Below are positions 1 through 11,730 of a DNA stretch of 64,000 bases, piece after piece; within the stretch, counting starts at the first letter, position 1, and each line of letters opens with the position of its first letter. Below the pieces are notes generated by a model. The model searched no databases. It was not told the origin of the DNA and saw only the letters and a program-made list of their open reading frames with translations. Source of the DNA: Solen grandis (taxonomy: Eukaryota > Mollusca > Bivalvia > Adapedonta > Solenidae); assembly GCA_021229015.1 (NCBI GenBank), contig CM037790.1, forward strand, positions 54,904,361-54,968,360. The letters are read 5' to 3'. A program made the position numbers and the translations under genes.

Positions 1-112
1 TCATGGTCTAAGAAGTGATCGTGAGAGATTTGTAATAAATGCAAGCTTTTAAAGACTTAGAGCAAAAGAGTCTATTACTCCAAGTCAATGGATGCACAGT
101 ATGTAACATTTT

Positions 113-191
113 GGAGGTAAAATCATCGGACTTGCTTCAGAATATGCAATTTAAATGCATATTCTGAAGCAAGTCCGATGATTTTACCTCC
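113..191. repeat. Near-perfect palindrome (MITE-like hairpin)
   Basis: Two 36-bp arms (113-148 and 156-191) are reverse complements around a 7-bp AT spacer. Outside them, ATGTAAC on the left is mirrored by GTTACAT on the right (about 205-211), so the original inverted element may be a little longer. There is no coding capacity. It is probably a small fold-back or MITE insertion, and the family is not recognised. Confidence 0.8.
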
Positions 192-780
192 TGTAAATAT
201 ACGTTACATAATAAAACTTACGATGTGAAGATTCTTAACAATAAACCCACATTTTGTCAGCACAGCAGTATAGGAACGGTAATGATAGTCAAACTAGTAT
301 CGATAATACGATAATTTATTGTATAATCAGGCCTCCGGCCTATACACAGATATATTACACGATATACAACATATTCAATGGCAATAAGTGGATAGAGAAT
401 CAATGTATTACAAATGGCAACCATGTCAGGTAAACATGTCAGTTAAAGATACAATTTGTTTCATTTGATATGTTACTCTGTTTTATAAAAAAAATAACAA
501 TATGACATGCCAGCTTTTTTCTCAAGGTACAACCGAGAGTCAAACTGCATAAAAAATAGATTTTACAGCCTCATTAATGTTAAACATACTCATACATCAC
601 ACTCATATAAGCATATATTACACAAATACAGACAATATGCGATGTGCAACAAAACCATTATATATATGTGTATATATATGTGTATACACATAAAGATTGA
701 AGTTCCCAACTCCATTTGTGTATAACATACACTTATGTTTAACAAGAAAGATTAAAGTATTATTATATACTGTAAAATAA
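192..780. other. AT-rich sequence, nothing recognised
   Basis: Apart from a short TATATG-type low-complexity run near 660-690, I see no gene, RNA or repeat boundary that I can support. Confidence 0.5.
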
Positions 781-921
781 TGTGCAACAACATATTTTAC
801 CTTCATATATACATGTATTACACTAACATATCAATGTGCAACAACATATTTTACCTACATATATGCATGTATTACACTAATATATCAATGTGTAACAACA
901 TATTTTACCTACATATATGCC
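781..921. repeat. 54-bp tandem repeat, about 2.6 copies
   Basis: Units begin with TGTGCAACAACATATTTTAC or TGTGTAACAACATATTTTAC at 781, 835 and 889, a constant 54-bp period. The last copy runs into the LINE fragment that follows. Confidence 0.85.
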
Positions 922-1093
922 TATCTACACCATCAAAAGCCTTTTGAAAATCAACAAAGGCTACATATACAAACTTTCCCCTCATACTCAAATACATATT
1001 TACAATAGAATATAAAATAAAAACATTATAAATAGTTGAATACCCTTGTCTAAAGCCAGCTTGAGACTCATGTGTCCTGCTATATGCAGTCAC
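905..1093 (-). mobile_element. Non-LTR retrotransposon reverse-transcriptase fragment
   Basis: The 62-residue minus-strand ORF carries QAGFRQGYST followed by VYVAFVDFQKAFDGV. This is the pattern of the N-terminal part of a LINE reverse transcriptase, with the first catalytic-Asp region FVDFQKAFD. No other RT motif lies nearby, so it is a truncated relic. Clade not determined. Confidence 0.8.
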
Positions 1094-1237
1094 AAAAATA
1101 TATCAGATTACCTAATAACCAGGATATCGTGTTACCACAGAGCTTACTTCATGATAGTGTGTTTGTTTAACCATGACCTGTAGTACTCTTGGATATTTCT
1201 TTGTTGTTCATTTAAGACCTTTCTGTTAATATTTCAG

Positions 1238-1288
1238 ATAAGACCCCTCGATCTGAGAAGTTTAGAATTGACAGAGGCAGAAAGCAAG
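1238..1288 (+). CDS. Candidate upstream exon of the METTL24-like gene
   Basis: A 51-nt open segment is bounded by TTTCAG on the left and GTATAG on the right and encodes 17 residues (IRPLDLRSLELTEAESK). It has phase 0, which would join in frame to the next exon at 1826. Its residues resemble the segment before the methyltransferase core, which the exon at 1826 also supplies, so it could be an alternative or duplicated exon. It could equally be chance; RNA evidence would decide. Confidence 0.3.
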
Positions 1289-1825
1289 GTATAGAAATCA
1301 CAAGTACATCAAGAGCTGACCGTGAAATTGTTCATAGTCCATATATAACCACACAATTTTAAACCCTTCATCGAAATAGATGAAGATAGAATAATATCGC
1401 GGTCAGTAATCGATACTAAGCTTATACAAACATATCTTTTTTAAAATAAATCTAACTGCATATATATGAAAAGAAAATAACAGCAATATATACCCCCTAC
1501 AAAACTGGGAAATTCATGTATATGCAATGATAGCGGACATGACAATGCATCGGATGGTATACATTTGAATCTGTTTTGGAACAGAAGTCATCCATGACCA
1601 TCCCCGGTTAAATGTATTGTTTCCTACTCGACGTAAAAAAGAGGTTTACGAGTTAACATTGAATACACTGGTGTTGATACAAGAAATGAAAAAAAAGAAA
1701 TGAAATATTTCGACTACCGGTACTTCTTTTACTTAGAATTTTCCTTCATTGCGTATATGGCTCTAAATTTGTGAATGTTTATGCAAGGATGCATATGTTT
1801 TCATATTTACCATCTAAAACCACAG

Positions 1826-4800
1826 AGACTTTTTGACGAGAACGGACTCACCCCGATCAAGAGTCGGGGAGCCACTTTGTTCGTTGACAACGAAGGCATT
1901 CTTCGGATACCTCCGAGGGACATCGTTGACCGACTGGAGTTCCGAGATCTCGAGGAAATGTATCATAGGTACAGTTCATACATGAAATATCACGTGACTT
2001 AGGCCAGCTTGTATTTTTGTAATGCGTATTTGGCATATATTCTTCAATTTTAATTCAGTAAGTTAATAATAATAATAATAATAATAATAAAATGTATGAT
2101 TTGCATACTGGACATCACTCGCTCACTCTGTCAGTCCAGTCCACACCAAGAACAAGAACAAAAACTTATAATACTACAAAACCTACGTCTACTTTTACCA
2201 CTACTACTCATATTTCTACAACTACAACAACAACTACTACTACTACTATAAATTCTATTGCATTTATAAACATAATGGTGACGAATCTTAACAAGGTGGC
2301 TAAGTCAAATGTCAGCCTGATTCATAGATTCAGTGTACCTGGTCAGTCACAATCATAGATTCAGTGCACCTGGTCAGTCACAATCATAGATTCAGTGCAC
2401 CTGGTCAGTCACAATCATAGATTCAGTGCACCTGGTCAGTCACAATCATAGATTCAGTGCACCTGGTCAGTCACAGTCATAGATTCAGTGCACCTGGTCA
2501 GTCACAATCATAGATTCAGTGTACCTGGTCAGTCACAATCATAGATTCAGTGCACCTGGTCAGTCACAATCATAGATTCAGTGCACCTGGTCAGTCACAA
2601 TCATAGATTCAGTGCACCTGGTCAGTCACAATCATAGATTCAGTGCACCTGGTCAGTCATAATCATAGATTCAGTGTACCTGGTCAGTCACAATCATAGA
2701 TTGAGTGCACCTGGTCAGTCACAATCATAGATTCAGTGTACCTGGTCAGTCACAGTCATAGATTCAGTGTACCTGGTCAGTCACAGTCATAGATTCAGTG
2801 TACCTGGTCAGTCACAATCATAGAATTAGTGTACCTGGTCAGTCACAATCATAGATTCAGTGTACCTGGTCAGTCACAATCATAGATTCAGTGTACCTGG
2901 TCAGTCACAGTCATAGATTCAGTGCACCTGGTCAGTCACAATCATAGATTCAGTGCACCTGGTCAGTCACAGTCATAGATTCAGTGTACCTGGTCAGTCA
3001 CAGTCATAGATTCAGTGCACCTGGTCAGTCACAGTCATAGATTCAGTGTACCTGGTCAGTCACAGTCATAGATTCAGTGCACCTGGTCAGTCACAATCAT
3101 AGATTCAGTGCACCTGGTCAGTCACAATCATAGATTCAGTGCACCTGGTCAGTCACAGTCATAGATTCAGTGCACCTGGTCAGTCACAGTCATAGATTCA
3201 GTGTACCTGGTCAGTCACAGTCATAGATTCAGTGCACCTGGTCAGTCACAGCCATAGATTCAGTGTACCTGGTCAGTCACAATCATAGATTCAGTGCACC
3301 TGGTCAGTCACAATCATAGATTCAGTGCACCTGGTCAGTCACAGTCATAGATTTAGTGTACCTGGTCAGTCACATCATAGATTCAGTGTACCTGGTCAGT
3401 CACATACAAAGTTAAGTTCTTCCTGGTCAGTCACAATCATAGATTCAGTGCACCTGGTCAGTCACAATCATAGATTCAGTGCACCTGGTCAGTCACAGTC
3501 ATAGATTCAGTGCACCTGGTCAGTCACAGTCATAGATTCAGTGCACCTGGTCAGTCACAATCATAGATTCAGTGTACCTGGTCAGTCACATTCATAGATT
3601 TAATGTAATTTTATTTTGTATAATACGTTAAGTTCTTGTATATCTATTTATAGCTTATCATAGAGCGGCAACACCAAATGTATTTGTAGATGATTCTTAT
3701 TGTTTATGCCAATGGGACTTTAATAATATACATACTATAAGATTTAATATATGCACACTGTATGTCTGTTATAGGTACCTGGCCAGTATTCAAAGCCATT
3801 GCAAGCGTCAAATACACATCGGCCATACATATGACGGTGGATACGAGATATGTCAGGACAAAGAAGTAGCACCCTCGCGGGAATGCCTGGCTTATTCATT
3901 TGGGTAAATAATTTTAAAATGTTTAGTAAATAGCGGTTGTAGGTTTTGGGTTAATAATGTTTGTACAATTGCTTAATAGCGGTTGCATAATTTGGTCAGT
4001 AATGTTTATACAATACACAGTTCGCACAATGGTGAATATCCCTTCTCTTGACTGCCAGTTTAAAGGGTAAATTCAAGGAATTTTTATATGAATTACATAG
4101 AAACAGAAGCGTCATTTCCTTATGATTTCGTTTTTTTTTCTGCTCCAAAAATGAAATGTATGTACACCAATAAGTCTTGAGTTTCATATCTTTAGGATAA
4201 AATATTTCTAGTATGGATATATGCACACAAAAAATAAACACACAGTAAAGAAAAGGGTATGTCATTTGGGTACAAAACAAACAGTATAACAATTTTGTTA
4301 TTAAGTTTTAACCTTTGCGTTTATCAAGATATTATTTTCGTTTTTATTATGATAAACTAAATGTGCCCAATTAGATATAAATTTTACTAAGATAGACTCA
4401 AAATATAAAATCACAGTATTATTATAAAAACAGCAAATATTCTCAGAATCCGACCAGCATTAACTGATGCCTTACATGATTGCTACTAAAAGTATCTTTT
4501 CAGTGCCTATGGCATCATATAGAAACCATTTACTGGTTAAATGAGTGTACAATTGATTGAAAGTGGTACATCCATTCAGTAATACTGTACAAGTGACTGT
4601 ATATAAAACATTCCAACGATTAGTCGTTTTAATAGAGATGTGTTTGATTATGTAGTTAAATATATGTTAAAACCGTATGAAAAAAATGTCGAATAGCAAG
4701 TTGGTCTTAAAAGTGATGTGTGCCTGATTATAGAGTTAAAGATAATGTTATTATGTGAAAAAGTGGTCGGAATAAGAAGTTCGTCTTAATAATGTGGTGG

Positions 4801-5412
4801 TCTGAGTATCGAATTTGATTTCAGACAAATCAAACGTTTCGGCAAAATTGGCCAATATAAACACACATAAACACCATATATTAAAATGTATATAGGAATC
4901 AGATATCTACGTGTAGTCGTACTTTCTAAATAGAGTTAAAGTGCACAATGGTTATATAGTAAGTGAATAAACAATACATTAAAATTCTGTTTCTGTACTC
5001 AATTTAATTATAATGATTTAAATACGTGAAAAGGTGATTGGAATAGTGTGTCGGCCCTTATAGGCAGGTGGTCGTTAAACATTTTTTACTATATACTTAT
5101 TTACCGTATACTGGTTTTCAACGAAAGCGGTATCACCACTGCATGAGTGTAATCAATTTTAATACATAATTTCAGGATATTCTTTGATTTCACATTCGAC
5201 GACGGAATACAAAAGGAGTTTGGATGTGAAGTTCATAGCTTTGACCCATCGTAAGTAAAACTGTCTTTTTTATCTTTTATTGAATCATTTATTATCAAAG
5301 GGATAAAATGCAATTTAAACACGTGGACCAAATACAGTTTGAAAGTTGATAAACTTATTCTATGTCTTCATAATGCAAATAAGCATCATTGAAATATTCT
5401 ACTTACATTTTG

Positions 5413-5443
<31 letters not shown>

Positions 5444-6743
5444 TCTCTCTCTCTTTCACTAGCCATTACTTTAGAATAACAGCATACTTGATTCCACATC
5501 TCATTGCTAATCCACAGGAACGGTATGAAAGAGCACGAGCACGCGCCCCACGTGCACTTCCATCCTATCGGTATCAGTGACACGGACGAGGTCAATGACG
5601 ATAAATGGACCATGCGACGTCTGCAGACCATCCGGCGGGACCTCGGACACACGGAGGTGGGTTGTCGTTCTGGTAGAGTTTAACCAGGCAGAATTTAACA
5701 AATAATACATAACATTGATGGCGACAGATTATGGACTAACCTGCATATATGCCATGTATAAATTGTTATACCGAATCTTTATTTTATTTTTCACGTAAGA
5801 AATTATGAAAGCAACACGCCTTAAAAAATACCAAGTGATGACGTCATTCGGATCTGACATGAATTGTTTTTTCAAATCTAATTTTACTAAACGAGTTCAT
5901 GAAAATGTTACTAAGCTAGCCGAGCTTGAGCGGTTTAATTATATATTATACGTACCCTAATGAAATATTAAGAAACCTGGGTACACCTGACCATACTTTC
6001 AGTGAAGACATGCCATTTTCTCTCGGTTGTCCGAAACTTGCGATGATTCTATACCTCGTCTTATCCTCGTTTTACCCTAGTTAATTTGTTTATAGCATAT
6101 TTTTCTGTCTGTTAGCATTATTACTCTCTTGCTGAATGAGACAATGGATATTTTCAAGGCAGTCCGGTTCTGATGCTACATTTATTTTCATTTTTTGTTG
6201 TCATTGAAAGATAATTAATGACGAATGGTTAAGTGCCTGTAAATCTCTTTATCATGGTAATTTACAATATATTGAATTATAATTGCTAACGAAATCATGA
6301 AAACAAAATCGTTTTCGTGCTATTTTTTTCATTAACAATTCAAACACATTGTATTTGCGTTGTTTTCATTCCATATAGTCAATAATGTGCGAAAGCTTTG
6401 TCATTCGTTATCGTGTCAATCACCTTTTCAGAGGCAAATCGATATTTTAAAAATCGACATTGAAGCCGGTGAATGGACAGCTCTGCCGGACATCATCAGC
6501 AGCGGTCAGTTAAAGGGGGTCAAGCAGCTGATTATGGAAGCTCACAGCGTGGTATTTGGTGCTTGGCATATAGATCGATCTCACGAACGGTATCGGAAAT
6601 ACCTCAACTTGTTTCGACAGCTTTATGACGAAGGATTTAGAATCTTCTTCTATAGACTCTGGATAGCGGATTGTTGTCTTTTTAAAGATGAATTTGGCAA
6701 TCAGAGGTCAGGATGCCACGAAATCCATATGAAGAGGGCATAA
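1826..6743 (+). CDS. METTL24: Methyltransferase-like protein 24 family, 3' five exons
   Basis: Five exons join in frame with GT-AG introns: 1826-1968, 3775-3903, 5176-5250, 5518-5656 and 6432-6743, stop TAA at 6741-6743. The product follows the METTL24 family (FkbM/Methyltransf_22-like): CKRQIHIG, DGGYEIC and CLAYSFG, then DFTFDDGI, GCEVHSFDPS, HFHPIGIS and LGHTE, and in the last exon ILKIDIEAGEW, KQLIMEAHS and a C-terminal Cys-containing segment. The family is thought to be S-adenosylmethionine-dependent, but the substrate is unsettled. The 5' part, including any signal anchor, is not visible and should lie upstream of the window or in an unrecognised exon. Intron 1 holds a 31-bp minisatellite. 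This is the only host gene I can support here. The exon junctions read cleanly; the family name rests on motif memory. Confidence 0.8.
2058..2252. repeat. Trinucleotide-rich stretch, (TAA)n then (ACT/ACA)n
   Basis: An (AAT)n run at about 2066-2090 is followed, after a short unique stretch, by ACT/ACA-rich sequence at about 2150-2252. It lies within the first visible intron of the METTL24-like gene. Confidence 0.75.
2317..3602. repeat. 31-bp intronic minisatellite, about 41 units
   Basis: A 31-bp unit, containing CCTGGTCAGTCACAATCATA and then GATTCAGTGCA, repeats almost without interruption for 1.29 kb. Two positions vary between units as two-state sites: CACAATC or CACAGTC, and GTGCACC or GTGTACC. 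One unit near 3400-3420 is disrupted by unrelated bases, and one has lost a base (CACATCATAG). It lies inside an intron. There are no unique spacers, so it is not a CRISPR-like array. Confidence 0.95.
5412..5458. repeat. (CT)n microsatellite
   Basis: A CT dinucleotide run with two interruptions lies in the intron before exon 5518-5656. Confidence 0.9.
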
Positions 6744-6879
6744 GATTTAATATTTAGTATTCTAACACGACTTGCATCTTTATCTCTATACAGAAAGAAG
6801 GAGAAAATTTGTGTGTAAATTCGCAATAACGCACTGGAATCAGCGCTCGCGAAGCGTAATAATATCTATTCCCTTACAA

Positions 6880-7709
6880 TTACCTCCCCCGTATATTGCA
6901 GTTATGAATGAACGTAAACATCGTAGTAAAACTGACCTACTTTAAACAATATCGTTCGTCTGCATCGTAAAATGGCTGAATTACCTCACGGTGCTCATTG
7001 TGAGTTACGGGGTAGTAATGACACATGGAGAGTTGTTGATAGACAACATGACGATATCGTTCTTAAGTATGTCATTCAATCGCTACATTCCGGAGAAATA
7101 AAAAGGGTTTTCAAACACGAATTGTTTGAAAAAAAATACAACCTACAAAGGAAGTCTGAGTTCTTATATCAAGCCATCAGAAGAGGAAAGAAGGCGACTT
7201 AGTGAAAGACTAACCTTCAACATACCAGATCAAGCTGGAGATTCTATACGACCAAAAACATCTGCGTCAAATTCTCTTGTAGCACATTCCGGTCACCGTG
7301 ACATTTCGCGTGACATTACACATGTGTCTCCAGCAACCCCGAATTATCACAATGAACACATCCAATTCAAAAGATGCAAGATCATTCACATTGTTTGCTG
7401 GCAATATCACAGGTGGCACAATCAGTGTAAACATATACAACAAGTGAAATAAACTCATGTGTTGAACCGTTCCTCTTTTGAATTTGTGTTAACACTTTTG
7501 CTTTAATGTTGACGTCATCAAAGTGTGTGTAATACACATTTATAGTTTATCTAGCTGTTACATTTTGAACATCGATTTGTTCATTGGTTAAAAATTAATT
7601 TGAAGAGACCAAAAAATATCGTTACAAATAATATATTTAATTTAAAAAAGTGTGCCATTTTTGTTACTTTTTTTTATTTTTTCTCAGCTACATTATACGG
7701 GGGAGGTAA
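6880..7709. mobile_element. Small DNA element with 16-bp TIRs
   Basis: TTACCTCCCCCGTATA at 6880-6895 is exactly inverted at 7694-7709. The 830-bp interval starts 137 bp after the METTL24-like stop codon and holds an ORF in two frames. I see no clear target duplication, so the boundaries come from the inverted repeats only. It looks like a non-autonomous or decayed cut-and-paste element of unrecognised superfamily. Confidence 0.55.
6972..7452 (+). pseudogene. Broken ORF inside the TTACCTCCCCC element
   Basis: An ATG at 6972 opens a 76-residue frame (6972-7202), while a second frame (to 7452) continues with SSYIKPSEEERRRLSERL. The amino-acid character suggests one protein split by a frameshift near 7140-7200. 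The N-terminal part has the alternating hydrophobic and charged look of a small beta-rich domain (WRVVDRQHDDIVLKYV). I do not recognise the family. It could be an accessory protein or the N-terminus of a lost transposase. Confidence 0.4.
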
Positions 7710-7803
7710 AACGATCGGCAAACTAGAGGGAAGTTGTTCGGTTTAATGTTGCTACGCTTAATAAATGAATCCGAAATATATTATGGAAAAATGTGTTAGA
7801 ATC

Positions 7804-7974
7804 GAAATAATCTGTCTCTACCGGTGCGTTGTTGTTTATTTACACACAGGTTTGTCGTTCAGGTACGAATAATTATATCACTCGGGCTTCGCCCTCGTGA
7901 TATAATAATTCGCACCTGAACTCCAAACCTGTGTGTAAATAAACAACAACGCACCGGTAGAGACAGATTATTTC
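7804..7974. repeat. Long palindrome, about 171 bp
   Basis: GAAATAATCTGTCTCTACCG at the left end is inverted at the right end, and the arms pair through to a GC-rich turn (GGGCTTCGCCC) near 7883-7895, with small mismatches such as GTACGAA/TTCGCAC. It is a fold-back insertion or a strong cruciform-forming sequence and has no coding content. Confidence 0.85.
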
Positions 7975-7995
7975 TTAAATAAACTCAAGCAATAC

Positions 7996-8033
7996 AATCC
8001 ATATGAAGAGGGCATAAGATTTAACATTTAGTA
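7996..8033 (+). repeat. Short duplicate of the METTL24-like gene's tail
   Basis: The last codons, stop and first 3'-UTR bases of the METTL24-like gene (6722-6759) recur here with one or two differences, beginning AATCCATATGAAGAGGGCAT. The copy directly follows the palindrome ending at 7974 and sits in otherwise unrelated sequence. It suggests local duplication or a rearranged 3' UTR. Confidence 0.75.
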
Positions 8034-8942
8034 ATAAACTCAAGCAATACAATCCATATCATCAAGACTTAGACCAAAATGTTAATGCCTTCAAACTTAT
8101 AATATAATCTATAATTATTTACATCATTTAATAATGGACATAAGACTAAAGAGGCATATTAAGGCAGCTAAGTTCGCCAGCGTATTCCAATACAGTGCCA
8201 CCTTTCTAATACACCATCCCCGTTCTTTTCATTAGATTACATGGCCTTCAAGCCTCCACGTTGAAGAGTTTTTCATTCATACGGAGCATTTTACGTTTTG
8301 CTTATCTGTTTTCCAACGACATAATGTCATGAAGTAAATAAATTGTGGGATTTCCGACGATGGAGAAATGTGAGTAATGACATTGATGAAAGGTGGTCGT
8401 TCTTAAGAGGAATATTATGAGCGAAGAGAATGGGAAAAGAGGACATGTGATATTGTTTGTGACTTCTTATGACGGAGAAACATGCGCAGATCTAGAGAAT
8501 GAGCTCTAGGTGCCGACTGCTCCCGAGATCTTGTGAAACCGGGCTTGATACAGAGGAAGATTTCAACTTGATGTTTGCTTCCGCTGTATCACTAGGGTCT
8601 AGATCCCCTTTAACGCCAATCGCTGGATCCTCGCATGCATTTAGTACATTTAATAATATTTGGGAAATAACATCAAACAACAAAAAAGAAGAAACAAAAA
8701 GAATTGACGATCATTTTGAGTTTTAAGGATTTCAATATCTTTTTGAATTTTCAATATAGCGTGTAGCTTTATGGGCGTCTGCCATGATTACAGAATTATT
8801 CAAGATGACCTACATGTTAGCTAATAGCTAAAATTGGAAGGCAATTGTTGACATGATTTTTACAAAGGAACATGTTGTTTTGATATACTATGTAAAATAT
8901 TATGTGTAATGTACAAATTTCTATAAATTATTTATTATTTAC
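8034..8942. other. No gene recognised
   Basis: Unique AT-rich sequence. Short open frames on both strands around 8490-8730 show no known motif and overlap each other, so I do not call a gene. Confidence 0.5.
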
Positions 8943-8952
8943 ATCACATAAC

Positions 8953-9210
8953 GGGGCCGCCGTGGCCGAGCGGTTACAGTCGTGGACTACAAATCTCTCA
9001 GCCCCTCACCGCTGTGGGTTCGAATCCCGGTAGGGACTTCGGATTTTTCATGTGAGGAAGCCTTCCAGCTGGCTTGCGGTAGGTCGGTGGTTCTACCCGG
9101 GTACCTCTGTGTACTCGGGGTCTTCCTCCACCTGTAATTAGCTGGACGTCGCTATCTGATTGAAATACTATCGCAGCGACGGTAAACCCCAATACAACTA
9201 CAACTACAAC
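8953..9210 (+). mobile_element. tRNA-derived SINE (family 1), complete, with target duplication
   Basis: The head is tRNA-like (Leu/Ser type): GTGGCCGAGCGGTTA is an A box and GGGTTCGAATCCC a B box. A unique body (CTTGCGGTAGGTCGG... GCTGGACGTCGCTA) and a CAACTACAACTACAAC-type tail follow. The 10-bp direct repeat ATCACATAAC flanks the insertion exactly (8943-8952 and 9211-9220), the target duplication expected of LINE-mobilised SINEs. Parts of another copy lie at 54599-54664 and 55487-55560. It is not a functional tRNA gene. Confidence 0.9.
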
Positions 9211-9220
9211 ATCACATAAC

Positions 9221-9967
9221 ACATGTATCCCGCATGTGCTGATATTTTGAATGCTAATGCATTAAGGTAATCCAGCCATCATTAATTATAATCATTGCCT
9301 GTCAAATGATTAAAAATACTTTAGTGCAGATACAAACTTCAACTAACTTGGAGTTATAGGCTATTCTAAATCTATAAAGGCTTGCACTTACTATAATATT
9401 CCCACAGTCTCTTAATGGACCATGATCACAATCTAATGATGGATGGATTACCTTAAACTGAACATGATAGAATTTCTTCAAACTTCAGGAAGGGTCTTCC
9501 TCGTCAGCTAAGTTATGCACATTTCTATAGTTGTATGATTACAGTCAAAGCACGCACCGCGCTGAAAGACTGTCAGCAGAATTTACATGCTGAACTAGTT
9601 ATACATGTAATTCTAAGTCCAGAGTTTAAGCAGGGTTGATCTCAATAGAGGCAATGGTAATGTGACGGCATATGACACGTTTTCGTGCAACTATAGTTAC
9701 TAGTTCATGGTAAACCCGCTGATAGCCTTTCAGTGCCTTAAGCGCTTTGATTTGTTTCATAATGTTGAATTCATACATTGCATTTCTATGGATGTCAAGG
9801 CCTTAATAAGCTGATGTATACACGCTACTTAGCGCTGAGTGATACAGACAGACAGTATATTTTGGGAGTGATACAAATATGTAAATCAGCAGTTACGGTT
9901 GCGTAAGAAAGGCGGCCACCGCCAGTCTAATAACATTGTTGATAAATGTTTGCTATTTCCTTCCGTC
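9221..9967. other. Intergenic, nothing recognised
   Basis: No ORF with recognisable motifs and no repeat boundary seen. Confidence 0.5.
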
Positions 9968-10278
9968 CACTTTTGGTGGTCGAGTATTTAAAGCACCCGC
10001 TCTGGAAACGAGTGGTCGTTGGTTCGATCCACGACCGCGACATACCAAAGTCGTAAAAAGATGGTACTTGTATAGCTCGCTTACTTGGCGCCCAAGATAT
10101 AAGGTTAGTTCCAGGACCGGTTTGACCGGTGTCAGGATAATGTTACTGGGTGTGATATCATGCTACATATATATTGTGTGAAACTACAGTATGGCAGCAC
10201 TATATCTGTCTCAAGTAAACATCGTTTCCAAATGATTGAAATACTGTCGGTGGGACGTTAAACCCATTGAACAAATAA
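9968..10278 (+). mobile_element. tRNA-derived SINE (family 2), copy 1
   Basis: The tRNA-like head has TGGTCGAGTA (A box) and TTGGTTCGATCC (B box). It is followed by the family's body (CCGGTGTCAGGATAATGTTA, TATGGCAGCACTATATCTG) and 3' segment (ACTGTCGGTGGGACGTTAAA CCC). The same body recurs at 11425, 13876, 16718 (-), 39845 (-), 44832/45640 and 49615 (-), marking it as a major repeat family of this genome. Confidence 0.88.
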
Positions 10279-11424
10279 TTCTTCTATTAATGCAGTACTA
10301 CGTAAAATTTTCCGTCTGAAAAGGTTCGGAAATGTTCATTTCTGAAAAATTTGAATTTGTCACCGGTTTCAATTTGATATGACGCAATGTTCATTTCTTA
10401 TCATGTATTATATATATGAAAGAAACTTGATAGAGAAGAAAAAGAAGAAGAGAGTATAACTTAAAGAAATAAAACCTTTTACAAAAACTATTTCTATTGA
10501 TAGTCTCTCCAAGCATTAATACCCAAAACTTGGACACCTGTCTTCCTATTTATATGTCCGTCTATTCAAGTGGCCTTTTGGTCCGTCCGCTCGTCCGTCC
10601 GTTCGTCCATCCATTTTTTCATATTTTGTTTATTTGTTGATTTATAGTTTAAGTCGTTAATTATTCCCCAAAAATTAGAGAAAATGACCATTGTGGATAA
10701 CAGAAGAGGAATAACTCTTGTTGGAAATGTACGTCAGTTCTTTAAATTACCTCTTCATAACAATATACATGTAGATATACATCACATGTTTAAGATGGAA
10801 AAAAGACTGTTCGGAAAGTTTCGAGTCAACCGTCAAAAATGCAGATGGGCCAGAGAAAATAGCATGAAATTTTAATATATGTTGTGGCTTCTATGCAAAA
10901 TTTCAGTCAAAATTTATATTATTTAAACATCAAAAATATCACTTAAGGTAGGGGACCCTAATGCACTACCTCCAATTGAAGATTATCCATAAATAGGCTA
11001 GAGTCATATCTGCTTTGAAACTGTGGATTGTGGGTTCGATACCCTTGAGGCTCTTTTTTTCTGACCATTATTTCTGTATCACTCAGATCAAATTGAAATA
11101 TTTAAGGAAAAAGTTTTTGTGTGTGTGTGTTTTTTGTGTGTGTGTGTGTTTTTTTGTTTTTTGTTTAAATTATGATTTCTTGATTTGTATAGGTATTTAG
11201 TGGATAAATGATGACGAGCAAATAAAAAAATGTGGTACATATATCTGGTACATTGAAAGCCTAAAATATCAAAACTGGATAAATGTCTTTCAAATTTAGC
11301 AAATTTGTCCACTTTACTTCCAAACTTTGAAATAATCTCTTAATTATGTAAATTCTGGTCATATCTTAAATAAAGCACCCTAAGCAGAAACATTGTAAAA
11401 CCTTTCTTTCAAATTGGTTTTGTA

Positions 11425-11730
11425 GGGTAACAATTTAGAGCGTCCGCATCGGAATCGGGAGGTCTTGGGTTCGATGCCCGAAATCGTACCAAAGACATAC
11501 CAAAGTCGTAAAAATGGTACTGGTATAGCTCCCGTGCTTTACGTTCAGCATATAAGGTTAGTTCCAGGACTGGTTTGACCGGTGTCAGGATAATATTACT
11601 GGGTGTGATATCATGCTACATATCTATGGTGTGAAACTACAGTATGGCAGCACTATATCTGTCTCAAGTAAACATCGTTTCCAAATGACTGAAATACTGT
11701 CGGTGGGACGTTAAACCCAATGAACAAATA
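11425..11730 (+). mobile_element. SINE family 2, copy 2 (inside the duplicated block)
   Basis: It has the same B box region (TTGGGTTCGATGCCC), body and GACGTTAAACCCAATGAACA 3' end as copy 1. The A-box half is damaged. It was duplicated together with its 3' flank rather than inserted independently. Confidence 0.85.

Noticed and set aside
2317..3602. CRISPR-like array
   Set aside because: Units are contiguous without unique spacers and lie in a eukaryotic intron; it is a minisatellite.
8953..9040. Functional tRNA gene
   Set aside because: A and B boxes are present, but the sequence continues into a SINE body with tail and target duplication, and the tRNA fold is incomplete.
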